NCBI RefSeq assembly: GCF_000276665.1
Contig: NW_004955467.1
Span: forward strand, 1,035,555-1,099,554
DNA length: 64,000 bases
Reading direction: 5' to 3'
From: Chinchilla lanigera
Taxonomy: Eukaryota; Chordata; Mammalia; Rodentia; Chinchillidae
Below the pieces are notes generated by a model. That model saw only the letters and a program-made list of their open reading frames with translations. It was not told the DNA's origin and searched no databases. How positions within the stretch are numbered: the stretch's first letter is position 1; each line of letters starts with the position of its first letter. Below are positions 52,846 to 63,670 of this stretch, one piece after another. The position numbers were made by a program, and so were the translations under genes.

Positions 52846-55800
52846 AAAATCAAAGAGAAATGAGACAGAGTCCTTCCCTCAGGTCATCTGGGCTAATGGA
52901 TAGGGGAAAAAAATGAGTGAATAGAGCATTTCCATTGTGTAAAGAATGCTGGTGAGTTTGTATAGTGGGTGCTGTGGCCGCTCACTGTGGTTGTTAAAAC
53001 AGGGCTGTTCCCCAGAGAAGGGACCAGGGACAGTCTAGAGGACAGTGGAAGTTAGGTAGGCTGCAGCACTCAGGCCTGGGAAGCTTATTGTTCTGGGCTT
53101 GCAGTGGCCTTGAGGAGGCTTGAAGGCTAGATGATAAATCACTGTGCCCTAGCAGCTGCTTGGCATTTGCTATGCCAGAGGATCTGTCTGTATGCAAGGT
53201 GGCTGATAGGAGTAGGCAGAACGGTAGGAAGCAGGGGCCATGCAGGGAGCACTCAACCGTCCTTATGCTGAAACAAAGAGGAGGAAGGGGTGACTGTGGC
53301 ATAACCCAGGTCTTGATCTTTGAAGGCCAGGAGGAAACTGTCTTTGTTCTTTGACGTATGACGCGTCTGTATCATAAAGAGCCCATCCTTAATGGGCAGC
53401 TGTGGTGTTGTTACATAACTGTTGCTGTACCTCACCAAGGGTGCAGATCGCCTAGTGGTTGCAGTACTTGCTGTTCCTTGTAGAATTACTCCTGAGGACT
53501 GTGCATTGAACGTGTCATAACAAGGTAATCCCAGGAGCAGCCTGCAAAATTATCCCTCATCTTTGTGGTTCTTGTGTATATTTAAAACACAATACCAAAA
53601 GCATTTGATGCTAAGGAGAGATAGGGCATATTGCAGACACTGAATAAATTAACCCTGCAAAGCACAGCAGTTGCTTTCATTAGCCAGCTGGCACTACAGG
53701 AAGATAGCTGAAGCCTGTGGGTTAGAAAAGAAAATTTCAGGAATGTGAGAACAAGAAAGAAATCAGCTGCATTCAGTGATTTTACTTAATCCTGTAACAA
53801 TAAAGAAATCCAGAATTCTCTCGGTGCACTGAGCAGTGGCAGACTCCCACAGCGTGTGTGAGGGTATGGATCTTCCCTGTTAAGTGGGGGTGGGAAGGGT
53901 GTCCCCTATGACTTTGGGTGCCCAAACTGACCACAGAGACGTGAGCTGGTTCCCAGGAAGACACAATTCAGATTTTGTTCATGCATCCTCTGCATCTGCA
54001 GGAGCTCCAGCTAAGTTCTGTCTTCCCTTCATTTTTCTCTGGTAGTCCCAGAGAGTGAAGTTAATTAACAGGCTCAGTCACCATGCAGCCTCTCCCTATT
54101 CCCGGCCAGGGCATTTTGGGGCATGGTTGCTGCCACTGTGCCTGCTGCCCATGTTCCTGCAGACACCTCTGCACAGCTTCTGGAGCCACAGATGGAAACC
54201 TGCCCCTGAGAGGTTGCAACCTCCACCACCCTAGGCACTGTCATGGCTGTGTTGCTGTGTGACTTTGAGGGGCCAGAGTGGCCAGAGTGGCAGATCTTCA
54301 GAGAGCCTCAGAAGGCACAGTGAATATGGTGAGAGACCTTAGAATTTCTTGAGGAAATAGCTATTTCAGCATTGTCTTGAAATAGCTATTTCACCCTGTC
54401 TTCCCTAGGGTGAGAGTTCTTCTGGGAGGTGCTTTAGTTCCTCAGACAGGCAGATTGCTGGGGCCCTTGCCACTGGTCTCCTCACACACCTAGGCCACCG
54501 TACTCCACATGGTTGGGTGCAATTGAGACCCTCTAGTCTGAACTCTTGAAGCTTGCATGACTTAGGTGCTTTTGCAGAATACAGTAATGTCATTGTAGAA
54601 AATCCATTTCTACATGATGAGAGTCCTTTTATGAATTTATCAGAGACCATGTGACTCTGATGGTACCATGTCAAAAGAGAAGACTGCCATTTTGGAGCAG
54701 GAAGCAAGATGAGCCAGAGTCCAGCCCTGTTTTTTCCTCCTGCTTGTTAAAGTCCTAAACTGCGCCAAGCTCAAAATTTACTTTTGTTCTTAAATTAGTT
54801 GTCTCCATAAACACACTAGCACAGTTGGAAATCAAGCAAGGTAGCGTGCACATTTGCCAGGTGAGCCCTTCCTTGGCATCCTGATGGTACCCCACCTCTG
54901 ACATGGGGTGTGAATGAGTAGGGAGGAGCTGGTAGCAATGAGCACATATCTTTCTGGAGGAAGAGAAATTAGTTGTAATTAAGTACTGGAGGGGAAGTGA
55001 ATCATTTGTGAAAGTCCAATCTCCTGAACTCAGTGGCTGGAGGTCTTACTCCCTCTGTGATAGTGGAAGAGCTGAATTGGTGGTGTGGTTGGGGCAGGGT
55101 GATCCTACCATTCTTCCTTTTCTTAAATTAAGGCACTTTTTCCATAATGGGACTTGTGGGATGATTCTTGTGAGATGTGGTTTGTCTTGCAGGGTCTCAT
55201 TTGTAAAATAGCTAGTGTGTGTTGTCAGGCTAGCATGTGGCATAGGGGGGCTGCTTCTCCTGAGTTTGCAGAACTGTGCTGGCTACTGCCTTGCTGCTAT
55301 CTTCTTGTGGTCAAAAGGCCAGTGATTCAAGAGGAGGGCAGTGGATGTGGTTAGGGGATAGGCCTCTCCACCACGGGTGGGGCTCTTGTCTTTGGGAGGC
55401 CTTTCTTGCATCTACCCGCCCCAGTCCTGAGGGCCAGGGTTTGTTGCCCTCTCGGGTCTCAGTAGTTAAAGTGAACAGAAGCCTGATGGTGGAGGGCACA
55501 GGATTTTTGCTGGCTGGGTGGGGCAGCATGCCCTGCAGATCTTGCATTGTTCTTGAGAAGAAATAGGGCAGAATGAGACAGAACTGATTAATGCCCAGAA
55601 GTTGTGCCACTGACCTCATAGGCTTTGCCCCTTGTCTCATCTGACAGAAGGGCCTCAGAAACAAAGAAACAGAAAAGGTGGGATAAAAAAGAAAGTACTC
55701 AGATTCCATACTTTAAATTATTGGATCTCTAAATGTGTGGTTACCATCAGCTTCCACTTTACAAAGCATCTGCTAATGTAAATTTACTATGCTTCTAGTA

Positions 55801-56344
55801 ATTCTATCTGGTTAAATCTATCTGGTTAAATCTTAAGCCATGAAAGTGTGAATTATTATTTACTATGATTCTGAAACTAGGATGTATATTAAAAATTTTA
55901 AAAGCTATCCTTCAGAAATCAGGAAATTAGATGAAACTGCAGGTGAATTGTAGAGACTTGGTAGTGCATAATTTTAGGAACTATTTTCCAAGCATGACTA
56001 TACATTAATGAGATTAAGTTTTATAATGTGAATAATTAAATATCAACATAAATAGTTGTTTTCTAGGTAATAATCTGGAAAGCTGTATATTTTTATCAAT
56101 GGATTTATGGACCTGAAAGATGTTTGGGTCTTTTTTTGTAGCTGTTTAGTGACATTCATAAGTTTTACAGAAAAAGGACTATCTTTACTTTTAATCATGT
56201 TTTGTATTCACCCATTAATTCAGCACCTTCTTGGTGAGTGCCTCATATTGGCAATGTCCTTGCTGGGGCCTGTCTACCTTTTAGGAGCTCCCTGGCTGGG
56301 TGGGGGAGGAGCAGGGAGACACCTATGTCTATGTCCTCTGTGAA
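52846..56344. other. 3.5-kb repeat-poor island
   Basis: The longest stretch where I recognise no transposon. It holds the paired palindrome at 54354-54392 and a CpG-bearing TGACGTATGACGCGTC at 53352. ORFs reach 132 codons (55311-55709, minus) without domains. It could be intronic or regulatory single-copy DNA. No exon call is justified. Confidence 0.45.
54354..54392. repeat. Two 14-bp palindromes, 25-bp spacing
   Basis: GAAATAGCTATTTC occurs at 54354-54367 and again at 54379-54392. Each is a perfect palindrome. The surrounding 'cttga..tca' also repeats. Confidence 0.95.
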
Positions 56345-56440
56345 AGGGAAGATCTGATATTCATTAACTAACATGTGTTGAGCATCTACTGTGTGCCAGG
56401 AACACTGTGATAAACAAGGGAGGCCAGGCCCTGCTGTCAC
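56345..56440 (-). repeat. L2 LINE fragment
   Basis: 'gttgagcatctactgtgtgccagg', 'gataaacaagggaggccagg', 'ccctgctgtcacc'. Confidence 0.75.
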
Positions 56441-56447
56441 CATTTGT

Positions 56448-56805
56448 ATTAGTTAGCTTTCAGTTGATATAACAAAATACCAAGATAATCAACCGAATGA
56501 GGGAAGAGTTTATTTTGGCTTGTGGTTTCCGAGGTCTCCATCCATTGTCACTTGACTGTGTTGCCTTTGGTTCTATGGTAGCATAGTTTATCATGGCAGG
56601 ACTTAGAGGAGGAATCTTCTCACTTTTTGGTGGCTGGAAAGCAGAGAAGAAGGGGCTGAGGTCCTGCTATGTCCCTCAGGGGCACACTCCCCAGTAACCA
56701 TTTTCTCACTAGGCTCCACCACCTCCCAGGAGCACCCTGGGCTGGGGAGCAAGCCTGTGACACATAGGCCTTTAGGGGACATTTTCAGATCCAAACTGTA
56801 GTACC
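56448..56805 (-). repeat. ERVL-MaLR solo LTR inside L2
   Basis: 'attagttagctttcagttgatataac', 'gagtttattttggcttgtgg', 'ggggacattttcagatccaaactg'. Minus-strand LTR. The flanking L2 resumes on the right. Confidence 0.83.
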
Positions 56806-56814
56806 CACCTTTCA

Positions 56815-57295
56815 TGGCTATGGAGGGGAAATCCAAGACAGATAAGCAATGATGCATAATCAGTGATGGCAATAGTCTCGATTTGATGATAAAAGCTCTG
56901 AAGAAATAACTGGGAGCTGTTGGAGAAGGTGGGAGATCTACTTGAGAAAGTGGGAAGAGAAAGTCTCCTAGAGAACATGCTCTTGAGCAGAGATAGGGCT
57001 GAGGAGAGAGGAGCCTACTGTGTGAGGAGCTGGAGGACCATTTGGGTGGAGAGAACAGCAAGGGCAGAGCTCTTCATTGGTAACTAGCTGGGCACATTGA
57101 AGGAGCTGGAAGCAGCTTGTGTGACTAAAATATGCATAATGAGCTGGAGCCGTGGGAGCCCAGGTGCTGAGGTGGCACAACCTGGACTTTAGGGTTCGTG
57201 ACAAAAAAGTGTGGCTTTTTATTCTGAATGTAGGGAGAGGCCACCAGAGTGTTCCGCATGTGGCATGACATGATGCGATTGTAGCACTCTTTTGT
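56815..57295 (-). repeat. L2 LINE fragment, right part of a split copy
   Basis: 'gagaacagcaagggcagagc', 'gtggctttttattctgaatg', 'catgtggcatgacatgatgcg' follow antisense L2 downstream of the piece at 56345. Confidence 0.7.
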
Positions 57296-57302
57296 TTGTC
57301 TT

Positions 57303-57373
57303 TTTGGTGCTGGGGATTGAGCCCAGGTCAGTGCACATGATAAGTGTATACTCCGCCATTGAGTGAAACCCTC
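57303..57373 (-). repeat. Old ID-type SINE
   Basis: 'ggtgctggggattgagccc', 'catgataagtgtatactcc', 'gccattgagtgaaaccctc'. Confidence 0.68.
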
Positions 57374-57588
57374 AGTGCTCCTGGGGGGTTTAAAAAAATA
57401 ATTTAAAAACTTTTAATTATACCATCATAAAAGAATGAATGTTTACAGTTTTATGAAGATATCAGTGGTTTATTTTAAAACTACACCTAATTAATGTATA
57501 TAGTTTGGTGAGTTTGAACATATCCATGATGCCATCACTACTGTCAAGGTAATGAACATACCTGTCACTTTTGAGAATTTGCTTGTGG

Positions 57589-57590
<2 letters not shown>

Positions 57591-57639
<49 letters not shown>

Positions 57640-57640
57640 A
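57591..57640. repeat. (GT)n microsatellite
   Basis: About 24 GT units with one TTTG interruption. Confidence 0.95.
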
Positions 57641-57706
57641 TTTTTTGAGGTACTCACAGACAAACCGAGGGGTGCTTTATTACTGAACTAGACACATAAC
57701 CCTTTT

Positions 57707-57823
57707 TATTTTATATTTTGAGACAAGGTCATACTATGTTGCCCAGACTAGCTTTGAACTTGTGATCCTCCTGCTTCACCTCCTGAATAGGTGAGATCAT
57801 AAGCATGTGTGCCACTGTGCCCA
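57707..57823 (-). repeat. Old B1-like SINE
   Basis: 'tttgagacaaggtcatactatg', 'ctcctgcttcacctcctgaatagg', 'gccactgtgcccag'. Confidence 0.7.
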
Positions 57824-58558
57824 GTGGGTAGTTATATTTGTAATTTTTTTAGTGTTTAGTATTTTAAGGAGCTGCTACACTGTTTTCTGTAGTGATTGCG
57901 CCACTATGAAATGGTTCCCACCAGCATTGTGCAAGGGTTATACTCTCTCCACATTCCCTTCTAACACATGTGAGCTGATATCTCATTGTAGTTTTGATTT
58001 ACATTTTCCTGATAATTAGTGATGTTGGGCATTTTCACATATCATGTGCCATTCGTATATTGTCTTTGAAGAAATGTTCAGGTCCTTTGCCTTCTTTTAA
58101 TATTTATTTATTTGCCACTAAGTTGCAGGAGTTCCTTATATATTTTGGAAATTAACTCCTTATCAGTTATATGGTTTGCAAGTATTCTCTCCCAATCTGT
58201 GGCTTCTTTTTCACTGCTAATTATTTCTTTTGCTGTGTAGAATCTTTTTAGTTTGATATAGTCTCACTGTTTTTTTTTTTATTGGCTGTACTTTTAGTAT
58301 AGCCATGAAATCATTGCCACTGTGTGAATCAGACCACTGTGTGAGGCTTTCCCCTGTGTTTTCTTCTAAGAGTTTTATAGTTTCAGGTTTTTTGTACAGT
58401 CAGTCCATCTTGAGTTGATTTTATGTATGACGTAAGAGGTCTAATTTGATGTAGGGGTCCAGTTTCATGCTTTTATGCGTGGATATTCTATTTTCCTAGC
58501 ACCATTTGTTGGAGAGAGTCCTTTGTTTTTCTTGATGCCCTTGTCAAAGATCAGTTGG

Positions 58559-58560
58559 CG

Positions 58561-58632
<72 letters not shown>

Positions 58633-58675
58633 ACAGAGAGAGACAGATACAGACACAGACACAGAGAGAAAGACA
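58559..58675. repeat. (GT)n-(GA)n compound microsatellite
   Basis: (GT)n from about 58559 to 58592, then (GA)n to about 58632, then 'gacaga' variants to 58675. Confidence 0.95.
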
Positions 58676-58749
58676 GTATTTCTGACCTCTCTATTTGGTT
58701 TCATTAGTCTGTAAGTCTATTATTACCATTTTAAAGTATACCATTCATG

Positions 58750-58900
58750 ATTTATTAAAAGACCTCTCTGGTTGCCAAGTGGGCATTAACTGCAGTGGGC
58801 AAGAAGGGACAGAGGCTAGTTAGGCGACACTGTGGGATCCAGGTGAGAGGTGGGGGTGGCTCAGATGGCCTCGGCAGTGATTGTGGACATAGCAGTTCCA
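58750..58900 (-). repeat. L2 LINE fragment
   Basis: 'gacctctctggttgccaagtggg', 'gaggctagttaggcgac', 'atccaggtgagaggtgggggtggc' follow antisense L2. Confidence 0.72.
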
Positions 58901-59154
58901 GGAGAGAACTGCAGAGTTTTCTGGAGGTTTAGAGATGAGAGTACCAGAAATGTCTTGTAAGAAAGCTTTGGAATCCTGAAGGAGAGACAGAACATCTTTG
59001 GAGGAGGGTCTTCCATTGGTGAAGGCCCCAAGATAAGAACCACCAGGCTCTGTGGAGTTGTAGAGAAGAGCTGAGTTGGACAACAGTCCAAGGTAAGTGC
59101 GCGGTATGGCATGGCTGAGCCCAGGACTGAGCAGTTGTCTAATGCGGTGGTGCT

Positions 59155-59512
59155 GTAGTCTCAATGTTGGTGTCTCACATGAATCTCTTGGAACCCAAAA
59201 CCTGATGTGATGTTGTTAAGAAGTGAGGCTTTGCCAGAGTAAATTGTGAGGGCTCCATCTTTATGAACAGGATTAGTGTTCTTATAAAAGAGGTTTGATG
59301 GAGCTCTCTTGCCCCTCTCACATCTGAGGTACACCGAGAAGGCCCCATCTTTGAAGCAGAGGGTGAGCCCTGACCAGACACTGAATCTGCGGGTACCTTG
59401 ATCTTGATCGTGGACTCTAGAATTCAGCCTTTAGAATTGTAAGCAGTAAATTGCTACTGTTTCTGAATTACTCAGTCTAAGGTATGTTGTTTCAGGAACC
59501 TAAAGATCTAAG
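59155..59512 (+). repeat. MLT1-type ERVL-MaLR LTR
   Basis: 'gagggctccatctttatgaacaggattagtgttcttataaaagagg', 'gccctgaccagacactgaatctgcgggtaccttgatcttg', 'aattgtaagcagtaaattgc'. Confidence 0.88.
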
Positions 59513-60010
59513 ACAGAGGAAAAGGAGGAGCGGTAGGCCTGAGATGAGGAGCACAGCCTGAACTGACACTGCCTGGTGTGTCCTGGAAGTTAGAAGATTC
59601 ACTGTGCTGACCTAGTAAGTGTGGTTGGTGACAGCTGCCTGGCAGGGCTGTGAGGAGCCTTGGAGAAGGAGAGCACTGACAGTGCTCCCGGCTCAGAGCT
59701 GGTGTTGATAAATGTGACATTAAGTGTAAGAAAGAGTGAAGTGTTTGGGGCAGGGAGTGACCAGTCCTAGTTGAGCCCTTGGAAGCTGTCTGGAATACAT
59801 GGAAGGATGAGCTCTGGGGACGATTAGGGCAGGGCTCCTGGGGACAGAGGCAGAGCTTCTCCCAGGAACACTGCACGAATCTGCGCTGCCTGACTGGGCA
59901 GCTATGAATTTGAGAAATAAGAGCCTAGAGGCAAAATCCAAGATGTTTCTGTGGTTTTGACTTCATATTCTAAGGTTCTGGAGAGAGGAAGACAAAGGCT
60001 GTGCTGGCAG
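59513..60010 (-). repeat. L2 LINE fragment
   Basis: 'ggaagttagaagattcactg' and 'gcaaaatccaagatgtttctgtggttttg' match the antisense L2 'aatccaggatgactcc' area. The middle is ambiguous. Confidence 0.5.
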
Positions 60011-61439
60011 AAACAGGGAAGTCAGGGCACAGCTGGCTGCTGAGAGTCTGTTAAGGGCTCACCACAGATGGGCAGGTGCTACGAGGCAGCCCCCCAGGTG
60101 GCCTCCAGGCCAGCTGGCAGGCAGGTAAGTGGACAGTCAAGGAGCCAAGGGAAAGTTTTCTAGGAGGGAGAGACTCGAGTTTACTTTATCAGGTGGTGTG
60201 GAAGTGAGCCCGGCCAGAGGAACTGGGTGGGTACAAGGGCTTCCTCTGTTTGCCCCTCCACCAGCTCTGTGCCAGGAGAGGCAGCAGATCTGTGTTCCAT
60301 GCCTCTTCCGAGCCAGTCAGCAGCACTGGCTGCACCTGAAGGACAGGAGAGTAACCTCCATCGAGGCCTTTCTTTCCCCAGATGACCCCCCACATCTCCA
60401 TATCTGGTTGTTTCTCTATTTAAAGCACAGCTTCTGCTCCTTCTGGTCTCCAACTGCTTCCTCCCCTGTTCCCTGTAAGCCTAGGGGTGACATGAATCCT
60501 GGCCCTGGTGTTTTGCGGCTTCCCTGTTGCTTCTTCAAACCCTGCCCATGTCCTTGTTGTGGTTTTCTCAGCTGTCTTCAGTTTTCCAGGTGGGTGTCTC
60601 AAGCAGAGTCACGGTATACGTCACATGCCCAGAACCAGGACTTAATAAATATGGCTCAGGTTGCATTAGTCTAAATAATTATGAAAGCCTCTGGTTCCTT
60701 CCTACACTATAGTTTTTATTGTGACTTCGTTACTGTGCAAGAGACCCATGTGAACTGTTCCCAAAGAAAGGGCTCTTTTGGGATTTTGTTTCCATCTCCT
60801 TTTCACCCTGCCTTAGCTCATCTAGTCTTAATTTTTTGACGTGAAGCCACATGATAGGTAAGGAAATAGCTTCTGATTAGTGGCCATCCAGCTCTTTGGT
60901 GTGCTGACTTCTTGGAGACAGAAGGACGTCACTGACCAGTGATTCTGAGTGATTAGTGTCAATATGACAGCCTTTCTTTATGATCTATTTCATGTTTGTG
61001 ATGGGCCTCCACCTCCACATCTTACTCCAGATTGAGCAGTGCTGTGGTTCATGATGTACGAATGTTCTTTCCCATTAAATTTTGTTTGATCACATCTTGG
61101 TTCTCCTTTTCTTCTAGTGATGTCTGCAGTTGAGACCAGTGAGTTTGGTTTACTGTTTTTATTCTTATGCTCTATGGAAATATGACCTTTTTCTCACTTA
61201 CCAGGAAAGAATTTAAGGCTATTGACATGATTTTTTTTTTTTCATCTTGAAACCACAGGAAATACTCATCTTTGAAGCTTTTCCTGTGGCCTCCTCAAAA
61301 GTCTGGAATTTCCTTGGCTGCTTCCTAACCAGATTTGTATCTTACCGTTTCCATAGTAAGTATGAGACTCCCCGGGTACTTTTATTCTGTGTAGAGACCC
61401 AGCATCACAGAACACAGAAAGAATCCTTTCTCTCCACCA
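60011..61439. other. 1.4-kb repeat-poor stretch with long ORF
   Basis: A 181-codon plus ORF (60129-60674) has no recognised domain; its overlapping minus ORFs (60-90 codons) are equally anonymous. I see no repeat or splice architecture that makes it a gene. Confidence 0.35.
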
Positions 61440-61636
61440 GAGTCCCTCACCCTCAGCACTGTGGACATCTTAGGCCAGTTGCTTCTTTGCCATGGGGCTG
61501 CACTTTGGGTTACAAGATGTCTAGCAGCATCTCTAGTTTCTACCCAGTAGCACCCAAGGTGTGAGCACCACAGTGCCTCCACACTTGGCCGTGTGTACCT
61601 TCGGGACAGAATCACCCGGGGCTTAGAACCACTACC
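61440..61636 (-). mobile_element. MER20-like hAT-Charlie element
   Basis: 'cagcactgtggacatcttaggcc', 'caagatgtctagcagcatctctagtttctaccc', 'gtagcacccaagg', 'gacagaatcacccggggcttagaaccac' follow MER20 in antisense. Noncoding MITE of about 200 bp. Confidence 0.8.
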
Positions 61637-62375
61637 ATCAAAGAGGCCAGAAACAAACTCAACACATGTTCCAACAAGCTCTAGCTAGATATTTTCAACA
61701 TGTTGTTCACTTACGTTCTATTTCCTGCCGAGTCCCATGGTAATTGTGCTATGTGCACATTCTTATTTTGTTAGTTCTCAGACTTGAATGCTTTAGCTTT
61801 CCGCTTCCTAATGCTTATTGTACTTGCAGAGAGACCTGAATGCCCTCTCCCACTCTCGAGACTCCTCATTATTTTTGATCAGCTGGAATGGTTCCCCAAT
61901 CGCCTTCCAGTTTTCTTGCCATAAAAGGGAAATAAAGCTGAGGCCCCAAGATAACCCCAGCGGAGGCTGTGAAGGCTGAGATTCAGTAGCAGAACAACAT
62001 GTTTCCAGGGTGTAGGAGGCAGATGCATGGACTCCGACTTTCCTTGTGCCCAAGCACCTCACTGTGTTCCTAAATGTGTCCCCTCTACCCCTTTCCTCCC
62101 TTGTCTCTTCTACTTTATGCTGCACGATTTATGAGTTGCAGTTTAAATCTAAATCTTACTCTATTTTGGGCACTAAAGAAGCCTAAGAAGAAAATAAAAT
62201 GTTTGAACTTTTAAAGAAAGCACCCCTGGGAAGACCCTCTTTCTGTCCTTACCCCTCTACCTGTCACCCTGTCTTGGGAATAGGTTTCTAGATATAATGG
62301 ATTTCTTTCTCTTTTTTTGGTAATATGTTTCTTGATTTGATCTTTTATGATGTTTATGAGATATTGAGACATTAG
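61637..62375. other. Single-copy-like stretch
   Basis: A 105-codon minus ORF (61808-62125) has no motif. No repeat seen. Confidence 0.4.
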
Positions 62376-62535
62376 AGTCAGGCATGGTGGTGCATGCTTG
62401 CAGTCCTAGCACTCAAGAGGTGGAGGCAGGAGGATCGCCGCAAGGTTGAGACCAGCCTGGGCTACATAGTGAGTTCAAGGCCAGCCTGAACTACATAGTG
62501 CGACCCTGTCTCAAAAATAAATAAATAAATAAATA
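62376..62535 (+). repeat. B1 SINE with (AATA)n tail
   Basis: 'caggcatggtggtgcatgc' to 'gcgaccctgtctc', tail (AAATA)n to 62535. Confidence 0.93.
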
Positions 62536-62954
62536 ATTTAAAAATTAAAAAAAAGAAATTGGGGAATTAGGATTAGAAACCTCTTTTTCCACTGTCTCAA
62601 ACTTGGCCAGAGCCCATCTATTTATTTTATATTAATTCATATCCATAAGAAAAGTGTTACTCAGCAAGCATTCCCACCTGTGTTTATCTTTTGCAGCCCA
62701 GATATGTTAAAACCAGTTGTAATGACTGTAAGGTATCTTCCCTCGGTGTTTATTTCCCTCTCTACTTTCTGCCTTTCATGTTTCCAAGTTAAAATAAGCT
62801 ATTATGGGTACAAAAGGAATACTTTCCTCAAATCTGGTATGTATGCCTCCTGCTCTGAATATATTTAATTAATCTGTCACTCTGTGTTGTCCAGTTAATA
62901 AAGCAGAGCAACCCTCTGTTTAACACAATTAAGTTTTTTCTTTTTTCTTTTTCT
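62536..62954. other. AT-rich stretch
   Basis: Nothing recognised. Confidence 0.4.
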
Positions 62955-63170
62955 GGAAGGCAGCTCATATTTGTTCAGAGCCTTCTGTGTGCCCAGCATT
63001 TGAGAAATATGTTCTCCTTTAATCTTTGTGGATTTTTGTAGTCACTGTTCATAATCTCAGCTTCTTGGTGAAGATGTTGAAAATTGTAATATTCAAAAAG
63101 AGTGTCTGAGCTCACACAATCAGCAGTGGAGCTGGTTCTGGACCAGGGGCCTTTGATCCACAAACCCTCC
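62955..63170 (-). repeat. MIR SINE
   Basis: 'cttctgtgtgcccagcatttgag', 'gtctgagctcacacaatcagcagtggagctgg' follow antisense MIR including its core. Confidence 0.8.
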
Positions 63171-63229
63171 ACTGCCCTACGTGAGTAAAGATTATTCAGG
63201 CAGGCCGTGTTTACCCCTAGTGTCTATGC

Positions 63230-63350
63230 ATACAGGTTTGAGAGCCAATTTAAACTGATTTGAATCTTGGCTCCAGATAAAGTCTGTGATTTGGGGAAAT
63301 TATTAACCTTTCTAAGTCATATAAAGTTTCTACATCTGTCAAATGGGAGC
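63230..63350 (+). repeat. MIR SINE
   Basis: 'gaatcttggctccagat', 'gtgatttggggaaattattaacctttctaag', 'ctacatctgtcaaatggg' follow sense MIR. Confidence 0.85.
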
Positions 63351-63354
63351 ATCT

Positions 63355-63670
63355 TAGTCCTTTCAGGTTGCTGTACGAGAAATAACAAACTTCGTGGTTT
63401 ATAAACAATAGAAACTTACTGATCACCTCTGTGGGGGCTGAGAAGTCAAAAATCAAGGTACGGGCAGGTTCAGGGGTGTCTGGTGTGGGCTCGCTCTCTA
63501 GTTCATAGATGGTGCCCTCTCTCTGTGGCCTCACTTGGTGGAAGGGTAAGACAAACTTCCTCAGGCTGCCCTCTTAGCCAAATCAGGTTCCTGATGCCCA
63601 CTTTCCAGCAGTACCACCTTGGGGACTAGTTCTCAACACTGAAATGGAGCGGGGGGAAACAGACTACAAC
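63355..63670 (-). repeat. MLT1-type ERVL-MaLR LTR
   Basis: 'tcttagtcctttcaggttgctgtacgagaaataac', 'cgtggtttataaacaatagaaac', 'gggggctgagaagtcaaaaatcaagg'. Truncated at its minus-strand 5' part. Confidence 0.83.

Larger units (their letters stand above)
57460..58740 (-). repeat. Old L1 (L1M) 3' region
   Basis: 'catgatgccatcactactgtc', 'attttcctgataattagtgatgttggg', 'ctgtggcttctttttcactgc', 'gcaccatttgttggagagagtcc'. Contains an old B1 and two microsatellites. Confidence 0.8.

Noticed and set aside
55805..55832. Tandem 'tatctggttaaatc' duplication
   Set aside because: Only two short copies, with no structure around them. Likely replication slippage.
60129..60674. 181-codon plus-strand ORF
   Set aside because: No domain, biased Pro/Cys/Ser composition, overlapping ORFs on the other strand, and no splice or promoter context.
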